DNA of 64,000 nt from Gammaproteobacteria bacterium (GTDB lineage: Bacteria; Pseudomonadota; Gammaproteobacteria; JAADGQ01). The position numbers were made by a program, and so were the translations under genes. The notes under the pieces are model-generated. The model had not been told where the DNA came from. It searched no databases and worked only from the letters and a program-made list of their open reading frames with translations. The stretch lies in contig WFXF01000077.1 in the NCBI GenBank assembly GCA_015490755.1, positions 1 to 64,000 of the forward strand, written 5' to 3'. Below are positions 51,082 to 60,670 of this stretch, one piece after another (position 1 is the stretch's first letter; every line of letters begins with the position of its first letter).

Positions 51082-52671
51082 TTAACGTCCAGACCAACCC
51101 CAGGAAGCAAACCAGCTCCATAGAGACCACCAATCGGGACGGCCTGTTTCACAATCAACCGATACTGCGGCATCACCAAAAACACTATTAACCTGGAGAT
51201 TCCCAATATTGCCTGAGCCACAATCTGCAATAATGTTTGTATCTGTCCAGGATTGAATGTCACACTGCTCTGAACTACTCATGTTAATAATTTCTGTTCC
51301 GGACCGGGCTGCATTGAGGTAACTTCCAAAGCCAGTACCGGCAATGGTAATGATGTTGTTTTCACAATCTGTTGAATTAACGTTTACAGAGGGCGTTACC
51401 ACTAAATTAATCGGTATACTGGCCATGTTTCCGTTGACTGCGCTGACACTGTAATTTCCCGAAGGCTGAGTTGAGGGGATTTGCACGTCCATGGATGAGA
51501 ACGTGACATTTTCTGGTACGATCTCTATCGGAGGTTTATTGCTATCAGTCGGAGTTAAAACAACTTTGGTCGTAATTTTGTTGTCTGGTGTCTCTACTAA
51601 ATATCCAGCTCCTTTCAATTTCAAAGTCGAAGCTGTGCCTTCAATGATTCTTGCTGTATTTCTCTCTTCAATTCTGGGAAGTAATGGTCCAAATAACGGA
51701 GTTTCTTCCGCAGCAAGAGCTCTTGCTGTAGAGACTGCTGCAGCGGTTCCTCCCATATGGCATCCCATGCAATCGGTAGAAGTTCCAATATGTCCAAAAA
51801 ATGGCTGTTCCTCATAATCCCCAGCTGTACCATTGCCATCTGAATCAGCCTGAACGCTATGTAGCGAGGTTGGCGCATGGCATCGAACACACCCTTGCAA
51901 GGTATGGTTCGGTGGTGTGGCATCATGACACAGACTACAGGTATGTACAGTATCGCTATCTGGCTGAGCGATTCCGGTTCCATGATGAGTCAACATGTTG
52001 GCATTGGGTCCTGGCACAACGCGGCCTGTGACATCATCAGTACCACCATTATGACAATAGCGACAACCACCCATTCTATATCCAGTGTCACCAATATCTC
52101 CATCACCAAAACCAGGGTTAGGGCTCATAGAAGATATAACTCTCAATACCCATAGTTCACCATTGGGATCATTGATCAAACTACCATGACAAGCATTACA
52201 ATCTGCAGCTTGTGCTTTTTTGGTGAGATGATGAACGGATGTAATTCCCGGTACCTGTTTATGGCAGCTTAGACAGTCTCGAAATTCTGGTTCGGTTGGT
52301 TCAAGTGCAAACTTGAAATATCCACCCAGGGGCCGAGATGGATCTTCAACCCAGTCGAGCAAATGGCAGGTAATACATTTATGTGTTCCATCTGAGGATT
52401 TTTCCGGAAAAGGGGAGGCTGAATATTCTTCAATCGGTGTATCTATTCGCAGGTGATGCCTATCTGGTAAATAACCTTGCTTAACAGGAGCGGGCGCTGT
52501 GTCAGGATTGAAATGACAGATGCCGCAATCATTAAATGTCATATTGTTTGATATGGCATCAGGCATACCGAGATTTTGATTGACTGGTGGGGGAGGGGTA
52601 CTGGCCCAGGTTGAAACAGAAATCGCTGATACCAACAGCAACACCAATGTGGTAAATGATTTACGAACCAT
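51082..52671 (-). CDS. Octahaem c-type cytochrome with IPT-like domain and Trp-rich tail
   Basis: A protein of 529 residues from the ATG at 52671 (GGAG upstream; a longer in-frame start at 52707 is less suited to the signal peptide). After the signal peptide (to about WAS) there are eight CXXCH haem sites: CGICH, CITCH, CLSCH, CNACH, CRYCH, CSLCH, CVRCH and CMGCH, with distal histidines such as DRHHLR, SVHHL and LTHHG. A linker leads to an IPT/TIG-like beta domain (about 430-505). The last residues, RPDWWSLWSWFASWGWSGR, contain seven tryptophans. It is probably exported and handles periplasmic or extracellular electron transfer. The redox partner is unknown. Confidence 0.88.
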   Translation of the reverse strand: MVRKSFTTLVLLLVSAISVSTWASTPPPPVNQNLGMPDAISNNMTFNDCGICHFNPDTAPAPVKQGYLPDRHHLRIDTPIEEYSASPFPEKSSDGTHKCITCHLLDWVEDPSRPLGGYFKFALEPTEPEFRDCLSCHKQVPGITSVHHLTKKAQAADCNACHGSLINDPNGELWVLRVISSMSPNPGFGDGDIGDTGYRMGGCRYCHNGGTDDVTGRVVPGPNANMLTHHGTGIAQPDSDTVHTCSLCHDATPPNHTLQGCVRCHAPTSLHSVQADSDGNGTAGDYEEQPFFGHIGTSTDCMGCHMGGTAAAVSTARALAAEETPLFGPLLPRIEERNTARIIEGTASTLKLKGAGYLVETPDNKITTKVVLTPTDSNKPPIEIVPENVTFSSMDVQIPSTQPSGNYSVSAVNGNMASIPINLVVTPSVNVNSTDCENNIITIAGTGFGSYLNAARSGTEIINMSSSEQCDIQSWTDTNIIADCGSGNIGNLQVNSVFGDAAVSVDCETGRPDWWSLWSWFASWGWSGR

Positions 52672-52794
52672 ACAGCTCACTCCGCCAGAAAACGACAAAA
52701 AATACAAGGGAATTTATAGTTACTCTCTTGGAGTATCGGCCAGTCGGGCTTAAAAAGTAAACTTTACGCAGATTATTATGACAGTTGCGATTCA

Positions 52795-54837
52795 TTAATG
52801 AGCCAGCAGGTGATATGCATTACGCAAACGTAACAAATTATTCTTGATATAAGCTGGGTTTAATCGGCCCTGGTTTTGATAGACATTTTCAGTATTATGG
52901 AAAACTGAGGGCACGACAGCGATTTTTGTATCCAATGCATTTGATGTTTTGTTAACGCCTCTGGCAATGGAGGTTTGCAAGCCATAAGTCCAGCGATTTG
53001 CACCTTTAACTTGCAACATCGAAGGGCGCATATCTTTGCGTGGAGTTAAGGGGAGACTGACTTTTAAACCGGCTGCGCGTTCATCATTCTCTTTATAAAA
53101 CAGAGTGATTTTTGTATCACCAAAATAACGTGCAGCTTCTATCAATACTGCTCTGTCATCAAACCAGAACTGTCCAAATGATGCTTCCATAAGCACATCT
53201 TTAGGTGCATAAAGGTATCGAATGGAACCGACTGCAATTGATCGGTTATCTACGGTTTTTTTATGATCATAATATCCAATACGTGTACGAACTCGAAATG
53301 GAGTGTTGGCGATATGGGCAATAGTATCGTTGAATAGTGCCAGATAGTTTTGCTCATACTGGCCAATACTGGTTAATGAAGTTATATTTTTATGCGGTTT
53401 GAATGCTTGGTGAAATAAAATATTGCTCAAGCCATTTTGTATCTTAAAACGTCCAAATGGCTTGCCTTCATTAAAATCTGAGGTATGGTAGAACTCTTTT
53501 TGATAAGCAATATTGAATGTCGCGCCTTTCCATAAAGGCAAATACCAATCAGCTTGTAGAGCAATAGATGAATCAATGACACCCAGTTCAGTCCCTACAA
53601 AAATTGAAGTTTTAGGGTAGAGAAAGAGTTCTGAGCGAAGCGACTTTTTATTAGGTGTGGAGTGAATGAAATCAATGCCATCGTAATGATATGGAGTCAC
53701 TGGGTAATTTATTTTTAGTGTGGGATATTTTGTCGATTCGAGCGCGGTTAAAAACTGTTTGTAATGAGTGACTTGTGTATGGATTTCAAGTATTGCAATT
53801 CCATGTTTACGCGATAAAACAGTTAATGAAGTGATGTTATCGGGTGCTTTCATTGCGGCAACTCCGAGTGCGATTCCTAAAGCATCCATCTCGTTATGGT
53901 TGTAACGATGATTTTCGTATTCAACAAAGAGCTGTTTTTTTTGATGATTAATGCCAATTCGTACCTTTTCTAAACCAAGGTGGTTCAGTGTTTGGTGTAG
54001 ATCATTCAGGTTGCTTTGATTGTGGTTTTTCTGAATATTGCTCAGTTTTCTTTGGGTGTTACTGGCGGTAGAAGGAGTCTTTGACTTCATTTTTTTTGGG
54101 GGGGACAATTTTATGGGGGCAGTGTTGTTTGATTGAGTTCTTCCTGTTAAAGGCATGCTGATTCCAATGCCGTAATAGAAAGAGTTTTGTTTGGATTTGA
54201 GTGATTTTTTTGCAGTCAATGAGAGTGCAAAAGGAAGATTCCAGGAGTCACTGGTAATTCGTATTCCATAATTAGTGTCAACGGTATCGTGTTCTGCAAG
54301 CAAATAGACCCCTTTTGTTAATTGATGTTCAATTCCACCAAATAAACCTTTAAGACGGTTGGAATTAAAACCGTAGCCCGCGCTCATGCGAGTATTGAAT
54401 AACTGTTTTGTCGCGACAATATATTGGCTGCGTGAGGTACGTGCTTCACCTGCAAAATCTTGCGAGCCTATTGCAAGTGATGGCCAAAGTTTATGATTAA
54501 AAAATTGCCATTTTATATTTCCAGATAAATCCCGCCTTCCTTTAAATTTACTCTCTTGGTTAACCAGGCTTACTAAGCGTCCGCCCAACTCAATATTAGG
54601 CCAGATACCAATAGAGAAAAGGTAACTGTCTACTGACTGAGTGTAATCAGGAAAATCATTATCGAAATTATTGGTGTAAAGCAGGTCAATTTTTTTTTCG
54701 TGTGTAATAAGTGCATTGGGTGTATTTAACAGGCCGGTATAGCCTTGTAGAGAGAGTCTGTCGCTGAAGTTGGAGGTTGCAGCGTTCGTTGTTGCGATTG
54801 AAATAGTGAAAAGCAGAAAGTATCTAAATAAAATCAT
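52795..54837 (-). CDS. YjbH-family outer-membrane exopolysaccharide protein
   Basis: A protein of 680 residues with a signal peptide (1-19). It has LSLQGYTGLLNTPNALITHE near the mature N-terminus and ELGGRLVSL, LPLTGR, DLHQTLNHLGLEKVRIGINH and AGLKVSLPLTPRKDMRP further on. These match the YjbH family, predicted beta-barrel lipoprotein-like components of exopolysaccharide export. No yjbEFG partners lie in the window. A Ser/Lys/Asn-rich segment (about 250-275) is an insertion relative to the barrel. It has no close operon neighbours. Confidence 0.82.
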   Translation of the reverse strand: MILFRYFLLFTISIATTNAATSNFSDRLSLQGYTGLLNTPNALITHEKKIDLLYTNNFDNDFPDYTQSVDSYLFSIGIWPNIELGGRLVSLVNQESKFKGRRDLSGNIKWQFFNHKLWPSLAIGSQDFAGEARTSRSQYIVATKQLFNTRMSAGYGFNSNRLKGLFGGIEHQLTKGVYLLAEHDTVDTNYGIRITSDSWNLPFALSLTAKKSLKSKQNSFYYGIGISMPLTGRTQSNNTAPIKLSPPKKMKSKTPSTASNTQRKLSNIQKNHNQSNLNDLHQTLNHLGLEKVRIGINHQKKQLFVEYENHRYNHNEMDALGIALGVAAMKAPDNITSLTVLSRKHGIAILEIHTQVTHYKQFLTALESTKYPTLKINYPVTPYHYDGIDFIHSTPNKKSLRSELFLYPKTSIFVGTELGVIDSSIALQADWYLPLWKGATFNIAYQKEFYHTSDFNEGKPFGRFKIQNGLSNILFHQAFKPHKNITSLTSIGQYEQNYLALFNDTIAHIANTPFRVRTRIGYYDHKKTVDNRSIAVGSIRYLYAPKDVLMEASFGQFWFDDRAVLIEAARYFGDTKITLFYKENDERAAGLKVSLPLTPRKDMRPSMLQVKGANRWTYGLQTSIARGVNKTSNALDTKIAVVPSVFHNTENVYQNQGRLNPAYIKNNLLRLRNAYHLLAH

Positions 54838-55018
54838 TAAGCCGTCCTGGCAGTGGGTTCGCTTCTTATAGCGTCATGTGATATTCAGAGTTTGAGTCTA
54901 TTTGAATGAAACTCTTAAAGTTTTTTCTCTGTGATCCGAAAATTGAGCCTATGGAAGTTTTTATAGCAAGAACTTTTGTATTGTTATTTAAGTAATTTTT
55001 TTATTTGGAGGGAGTCAA

Positions 55019-56653
55019 ATGGGTTCAAAAGATTTATGGAAGAAGCAATGCCTGGGTGTGGGTGTGGCACTTCTGGTTACTATGGGGGCGGGGTGTTCTT
55101 CATCAAATAACGATGACAATGGCACACCGGTGATTCCACCTGCTGTACCAGGCAGTGAAGAGATCAATATTTCGGGGCGTATTATATTAGGCTCTTCAGC
55201 GACTGGGGGCGGTGAAGGTGTCTCTGGTGTGACGGTCAGTATTAAAGGGGATCAAAAAAATAATGTTTTTAATGGTTCTGGCCAGCAAGTGAGTCAGTTT
55301 ACAACGGATGAAACCGGGCTGATCGGATTTCATATGCGCAACATAGATTCATCAGACTTTCCAGTTAAATTAAAAGTAGTAGCGAGCCATCCTGATTATG
55401 AAAGCAGTGGCACAACTGTTGATGTTACTAAAAATGGTGATACTAATTTTAATATTTCACTTGTAGATATGAGTGAGCCGCCAGCAGGTGTTGTGGCGAA
55501 GTCAGTTATGGGCTCCTCTTCTGATGATGGAGTTGTCGAAGCCGACATTACCCTGAACTCCGGTATTGATGACAGCAGTGGTGGAAAAGCCACTATGGTT
55601 GTGACTCAAGGTACTGTAATGACCGATGCTGCAGGCAAACCTGTGACTGGTGAACTGACCGCAACAACGGTTTACTACAACAATACAGATGAAACTGCAT
55701 TAGAGACTTTTCCTGGTGGTTTGACGGGTGTGGAGGTGGATAACTATTCTGACAACGCTGTCACCTTTATCTCAGGAAGTTTTGCATCATTTTCAATTAA
55801 AAATGATGAAGGCGATCAGGTTAAAAATTTTAGTACACCTGTTACATTTAAAATGCGAGTGCCTAAAGCAACGATCAATCCTACAACTGGTGTTGAGGTT
55901 AAGGTAGGTGATTCACTTCCAGTCTGGAGTTATGATCCTGATACCGGAGCGTGGCAAAAAGAAGGGGATGATGGCATCGTTCAGGATGATGGTGATGAAA
56001 AAACTTACTATGTTGAAGCTTCAATTGACCATCTATCCTATTGGAATCTGGACTGGCCTGCACAGACATGTGATTTGTCTGCCCAATGGAATGTACCCGG
56101 TGGTGAAGGCCATAACATTCGCTTGAAAGTAATAGGCTCAGGTTACACCCAGGACACCTTTACTAATGGTGATAGTTTTATAAGGTACTGGAATGCACCA
56201 CTAAATGTTCCAGTTAAAATTGTGGCGCATCTGAGTGGTATAAAAGTGGGTGAGCTGGATAATATTGTAGACTTGTGTGCTGGAGGATCTGTTCCGATCA
56301 ATATACCTGCTGATCAGGCATTCTCTGATATCACTGTCACTGTTAATCAGATGTGTACTGAAGATAACTCTGTGACCACTCCGATTCCTTCTGTTTCTGT
56401 CTATTTTGGAGGAGAGCCGATTGGTTCTACGAACTCCAATGGTCAAGTTATAGCGCTTAATCGTTTTGTACCTAAAAACAATGTCAAGGTACAGGCGTAT
56501 AATCGTATTACGAATAAATGGCTCACCCAGCATGTTGATGTGACACAGGGTAGTAGCGTTACTTTCTCTGTTCCAGTGGCTTGTAATGACGTGACCGGCG
56601 GTGGTAGTACAACAGGTGGTGGTGATGTGACCGGTGGCAATGGCGCAGGTTAA
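55019..56653 (+). CDS. Lipoprotein with carboxypeptidase-regulatory-like beta domains
   Basis: A protein of 544 residues with a lipoprotein signal (VALLVTMGAGC). The start has a GGAGGGAG Shine-Dalgarno. Several beta-sandwich-like blocks follow. The first is an Ig/carboxypeptidase-regulatory-like block (about 47-150: GEGVSGVTVSIKG, FTTDETGLIGFHM). A middle domain has VWSYDPDTGAWQKEGDDGIV and ASIDHLSYWNLDWPAQTC. The C-terminal block (about 450-525) reads VSVYFGGEPIGSTNSNGQV. The tail is Gly/Thr-rich. It is probably a surface-anchored protein with unknown ligand. Confidence 0.75.
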   Translation: MGSKDLWKKQCLGVGVALLVTMGAGCSSSNNDDNGTPVIPPAVPGSEEINISGRIILGSSATGGGEGVSGVTVSIKGDQKNNVFNGSGQQVSQFTTDETGLIGFHMRNIDSSDFPVKLKVVASHPDYESSGTTVDVTKNGDTNFNISLVDMSEPPAGVVAKSVMGSSSDDGVVEADITLNSGIDDSSGGKATMVVTQGTVMTDAAGKPVTGELTATTVYYNNTDETALETFPGGLTGVEVDNYSDNAVTFISGSFASFSIKNDEGDQVKNFSTPVTFKMRVPKATINPTTGVEVKVGDSLPVWSYDPDTGAWQKEGDDGIVQDDGDEKTYYVEASIDHLSYWNLDWPAQTCDLSAQWNVPGGEGHNIRLKVIGSGYTQDTFTNGDSFIRYWNAPLNVPVKIVAHLSGIKVGELDNIVDLCAGGSVPINIPADQAFSDITVTVNQMCTEDNSVTTPIPSVSVYFGGEPIGSTNSNGQVIALNRFVPKNNVKVQAYNRITNKWLTQHVDVTQGSSVTFSVPVACNDVTGGGSTTGGGDVTGGNGAG

Positions 56654-56674
56654 CTGAATCCATTCAAAAGCTGT

Positions 56675-56706
56675 AAAAAAGGGCAATATTAATATTGCCC
56701 TTTTTT
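56675..56706. terminator. Perfect 32-bp palindromic terminator
   Basis: Six A, GGGCAATATT, then its exact complement and six T. It serves both the lipoprotein gene (plus) and the EF-hand gene (minus), which converge here. Confidence 0.9.
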
Positions 56707-56724
56707 GTGCTTACTTTTAAAAAT

Positions 56725-58974
56725 TTATTGTGCTGTTATGGATTGATCGGGTGCTTCTCCAGAGCCTTCAATTATTTCAGCTTCAACGGCCTCAGTTTCA
56801 GGGGTTGTGTCTGTTCCTGTATTTACCACCCATGGAGCAATTGGTTTGAGCCATTCCTGAATGGTTCCGTTTTGCCAAAGCATTGTTCCACTTCCACCCA
56901 ATAAAGCAAAAATTACAAGCCAGATTTTCCATGGACGTTTTTTCTCGGCAAATGGGTCTTTCATTGAACGATTTGCGCCGACAGGCAGCTCAGCAACTTT
57001 AGTAAGTGATTTGCCGAATGGAATGTTTAATTTGGCTCGCGTATTAACGGCCCAGCCATTTGCATCAAGTATGGGAGCAAGATTGCGTTGCCTTAATTTG
57101 AGCCATGCAAGAAGCATTGAGGGGCCAGAGATTAATAACATGACACCAATAATGGCCAACGGCATTTGCCACCAGACCAATGTCATAAATCCCGATAATA
57201 GTGAGGCTAATGCAGCAGCAATTGCGCCAAGAGCCAAACCAATGGCAGCGAAAATACCGGCAAACTTCCCAATATCAAAAGCTGTTGTCGAAGTTTTGCC
57301 TGCACCAGCAACACCGGAGGCCGCTTTCGAATCGATGGCTTTATCACGCGCAGAAGCCATTTTTTCGATTTGATCACCGATCATTTTAGCGATGCGTTTA
57401 TACGGTGACCAAAATGCCTGGCGAATACTGATCGGTTGCTCAATGATTTTTAAAATTGTGGCATCCCAGTCTTTATTGTCACGGTCATAAAAAATACCAT
57501 TTCTTCCAACCATCAAATGATCAGCATCACCATCAGTAAAAGCTGCGGCAATGGTTATTTTTTCATCGCTTCCGGGACGTGTGCATTCACAATAAGCGAT
57601 GTAGGCACGGCTGAGTGAAGCCAGAGTGCTGTGTTTAGTGATCTCTTCAACATGAACACAAAGATCGCAACTGCGACCATCAAGGTAGAGTGTTCCTGCC
57701 TGAAAAATTGCTTTTTTATCAGGATTGTAAAAATCAGCAAAAGAGACGTAGTTACGCAGTAGTACATTCAAGTCACGATGATAACGTACCAGTCTGTCAA
57801 CGGATGCAATTGAATCCAATTCAGGTTTGAGTTCATTATCCTGTTCGATCAGCTCTGTAATACTTTCCTGAGCATTGCTATCCAAAATTTCACGAACCAG
57901 CTCAAGACCCAGAGGCTCAACTTCCTCCCCTTTTTTCTCTTTTTTCCAAGCTTCATAAGCGGAAAATTTGCTACTGATTGTTCGCCACTCAGTTGGGCTT
58001 AAGTGCATTTTTTCGCCGAATAATGGCGTAACTATTTCACTTTTTAGTTGAGCGATTGCATCTGCCCAGGCAGGGTTAACACCCTCTTTAAGTGGCAGAG
58101 GGCCATCAATTTTAATTCGTGCTAGTGGTAGTGTTGCGATCTCTTTCATGGAGGTTTGGAGATCGACTTCAGTGAAAGATTCATACTTTGATAGTGGTGG
58201 ATTGAGAGGAGCAGTGGCGGTTGCATCAAATTGCGCAAGTTGACAGCGTGTGAAGTAGTCGTCCACTTTATGTTTTATCTTTTCAAAAGAGGTTGCAGCT
58301 GCAGCTGTTTTATCACCAAAAGGCAGTATGTTGGATGCATCTCTTTCAGCCATTTCCCACCAATTGGAAAAATTATGAGCAGCCTCAAAAAACGTATCAT
58401 TCTTTTCTTGTGATATGCCATCTGCGCCACTGATATCTTTTTCAGCGCCCATGCAATCGATAATATTTTGAATGACCGATTGCAGTGTCTCCTCTTTTGC
58501 CGCTTCAACGGGAATAATGCCGTCACCATTGAAATGAGTATTTGCAAATATTTTTTCAGTGTTTGAGGTATCTTCAACGGTGATCGACTCTGCATCAGCC
58601 TTACCGAGATTGCTTAAAATCTGTTTGGCAGATTCAAAAAGCTGTTGGCCTTCTTCGGTGTCGGTGTTGATCGCTGATAATGGCAGTTCCCTGGCATTAT
58701 TGATAAGGTCATCAGGATTATTTAATACCGAAGTGGCCCATTGAACTGCTGCAATCACTTCGGGAGCACGGATGTGGCCATCGCCATCGGTGTCGATGAG
58801 ATCCAGTGTGTTTTCATCAAATTCAATACCACGAGTTGGGCAACTTAAAGCCGCCCAGAGTTTTTGATCAAGTTGGTCGAGTGATTTAAGATCTTGGCCG
58901 TCCAGCAGTTGAACCTGATCAAAGCCACCCAAGCGCAAAAAGTTCCAGCGGTGTGTGTTAGAAAAGTTACTCAT
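56725..58974 (-). CDS. EF-hand membrane protein, third gene of the GTPase operon
   Basis: A protein of 749 residues. The N-terminus (MSNFSNTHRWNFLRLGGFDQ) is followed by a clear EF-hand calcium loop DTDGDGHIRAPE (about 61-72) and a second degenerate one HFNGDGIIPVE (about 147-157). A large helical region follows (to about 540), with a Cys-containing segment YLDGRSCDLCVHVEEITKH. Two to three membrane helices come next (about 565-635 and 690-710), then an acidic tail. I do not recognise a named family. It is 73 bases downstream of two dynamin-like GTPase genes on the same strand, suggesting a calcium-responsive partner of those GTPases. Confidence 0.72.
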   Translation of the reverse strand: MSNFSNTHRWNFLRLGGFDQVQLLDGQDLKSLDQLDQKLWAALSCPTRGIEFDENTLDLIDTDGDGHIRAPEVIAAVQWATSVLNNPDDLINNARELPLSAINTDTEEGQQLFESAKQILSNLGKADAESITVEDTSNTEKIFANTHFNGDGIIPVEAAKEETLQSVIQNIIDCMGAEKDISGADGISQEKNDTFFEAAHNFSNWWEMAERDASNILPFGDKTAAAATSFEKIKHKVDDYFTRCQLAQFDATATAPLNPPLSKYESFTEVDLQTSMKEIATLPLARIKIDGPLPLKEGVNPAWADAIAQLKSEIVTPLFGEKMHLSPTEWRTISSKFSAYEAWKKEKKGEEVEPLGLELVREILDSNAQESITELIEQDNELKPELDSIASVDRLVRYHRDLNVLLRNYVSFADFYNPDKKAIFQAGTLYLDGRSCDLCVHVEEITKHSTLASLSRAYIAYCECTRPGSDEKITIAAAFTDGDADHLMVGRNGIFYDRDNKDWDATILKIIEQPISIRQAFWSPYKRIAKMIGDQIEKMASARDKAIDSKAASGVAGAGKTSTTAFDIGKFAGIFAAIGLALGAIAAALASLLSGFMTLVWWQMPLAIIGVMLLISGPSMLLAWLKLRQRNLAPILDANGWAVNTRAKLNIPFGKSLTKVAELPVGANRSMKDPFAEKKRPWKIWLVIFALLGGSGTMLWQNGTIQEWLKPIAPWVVNTGTDTTPETEAVEAEIIEGSGEAPDQSITAQ

Positions 58975-59047
58975 AAATACGGACTCCCATTATTTGATAT
59001 TTCAACTCTATCTCAACGGGTAGTTGAAGAGTAATCAGGATTGTTAC

Positions 59048-60670
59048 TTACGGTCTCTTTTGTATTAGATTATTGAGGTTTTCTGTTGTCTGTAAGAGTT
59101 CGATTTGATCACTGTCTGTTATTTTTTTGAGCTCATTGAGTAAGTATTCGTGCTCGGTGTTGATACTATTCCATAGGGTTTTTAGGGAGCTGTTTAGCTC
59201 TTCTATGCCTGATCGGATGCCTTTTTGTAATCCGCGCTCAGCCGCAGAGGCGAGCGAGGGGCGTAGTTTACGTTGCAAGAGCCAGGGAATTAACCAGGCC
59301 AGGCCGATGAGCAGCCCACTGTGAACTGCAAAATCAACCCCTAGAAAAGCGTTGTTTCCTTGAGTGCCGCTGTAAAAGCCAATCACGACGTGATAAATCG
59401 CCCATGATGCGGCAGCAAGAGGCAGCAGGCCACTGAGCAATCCTGTGAGTTTGTATAAGATTCGTTGCAGCTGTGTGCCCGGTTTAGCCAGGGCGGTGGT
59501 AATGTGTTTTTCTATGGCATCGTTAAGTTTCTGGTGCGCTTCCGCTGTGAAACTGTGCAATTGAGTCTGGAATGGGGTGTCAGGTATGTTCGCCTGGCGC
59601 AAATTGTTTTGTAGCTCTATTTTTATATCATTCAGCAAACGGTCGCTACGTGTTGTACGCAGAGCATCGGTGAGTGTTTGTATGGATGGTAAAGGCGGTT
59701 TGTTCTGTTTGTTGCTGAACAGGCTTTGCTCTGTGGTTTCCAATAAAAGCGTTTGTTTAACAATACTTGCTTGGATTTTTAATAGCTCTTCCAGTTTGGA
59801 TAGCTGAGTCTGGGCAGTATTCTGCCACTGTTTTTGATGGGATTTCCAGTGCTCTTTCGAGCCGATGGCTTTTTGAATCTGAGCCGCATGGTTTTTAAAA
59901 TCATCCACTCTGGCTTGCTGGCTGATCTGTTGTAATACCTCTAAACCATGTGTCTGCAAAGCTTGATTAATGGTATTTTCCAGAAGATGAAAGTCATCTT
60001 CAGTTTTATTGCCTGAACAGTTTGTACGCAAAATCGTCGGACTTTTGAAACCTGAACTTTGTAAACGATGATTGAAATCATCAAGCTGCTCGCTTCTTCC
60101 TTCATCCCAATGATTCATGACGAACAGCCAGGCATGGCGATGGCCGCGTTGCTGTAAAAAGTTCCAGCCGATATCATCTTGATAGCGTTCAGGGCTGACG
60201 ACGTATACCAACCAGTCAATATATGGTAACCATGCGAGCACTAAATCACGATTTTGGGTGGCGGTGCTATCAATATCTGGCATATCAAGCCATGCAATTA
60301 AGCGGCGACTATCATCCTGGTGATAACTGATGTTGATTTGTTCGGTGGGAAATTCTTCAGGCAGTGGTTTAAGTTGATACTCCTGGTGCAGGTAAAGTGT
60401 GACTTCATGAGAAGTGGGGCGTTCTACACCGACTCGTGCAATAGCCGCATTGGCCAGGCGGTTCAGCAAGCTGCTTTTACCGACACCTGTGCCACCAAAA
60501 AGGGCAACGATTAATGGGCGTTGATGGCTGGTTTCAAATAACTGCTCGGCATGTTGCTGTTCAATTTTATCCAGTGCTTGAACCTCTTCTTGATTGATCC
60601 ATCCTGCTTGTTGCGCTGCAATTGCCCAGGTTTTTAATTTGTCTAATGGTGGTTGTTTGCCGGGAGTCAT
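59048..60670 (-). CDS. Dynamin-like/Era-type GTPase with membrane hairpin
   Basis: A protein of 540 residues. The GTPase domain (about 50-250) has G1 GGTGVGKSS (59-67), a G2-type Thr in RPTSHEVTLY, G3 DMPDID (129-134) and G4 NHWD (186-189). A long helical stalk follows, then two to three hydrophobic helices (LLSGLLPLAAASWAIYHVVI and VDFAVHSGLLIGLAWLIPWL, about 405-470) and a final helical tail. This order of GTPase, stalk and membrane hairpin is that of bacterial dynamin-like proteins. Its start codon overlaps the stop of the upstream GTPase gene by four bases (ATGA). Confidence 0.8.
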   Translation of the reverse strand: MTPGKQPPLDKLKTWAIAAQQAGWINQEEVQALDKIEQQHAEQLFETSHQRPLIVALFGGTGVGKSSLLNRLANAAIARVGVERPTSHEVTLYLHQEYQLKPLPEEFPTEQINISYHQDDSRRLIAWLDMPDIDSTATQNRDLVLAWLPYIDWLVYVVSPERYQDDIGWNFLQQRGHRHAWLFVMNHWDEGRSEQLDDFNHRLQSSGFKSPTILRTNCSGNKTEDDFHLLENTINQALQTHGLEVLQQISQQARVDDFKNHAAQIQKAIGSKEHWKSHQKQWQNTAQTQLSKLEELLKIQASIVKQTLLLETTEQSLFSNKQNKPPLPSIQTLTDALRTTRSDRLLNDIKIELQNNLRQANIPDTPFQTQLHSFTAEAHQKLNDAIEKHITTALAKPGTQLQRILYKLTGLLSGLLPLAAASWAIYHVVIGFYSGTQGNNAFLGVDFAVHSGLLIGLAWLIPWLLQRKLRPSLASAAERGLQKGIRSGIEELNSSLKTLWNSINTEHEYLLNELKKITDSDQIELLQTTENLNNLIQKRP

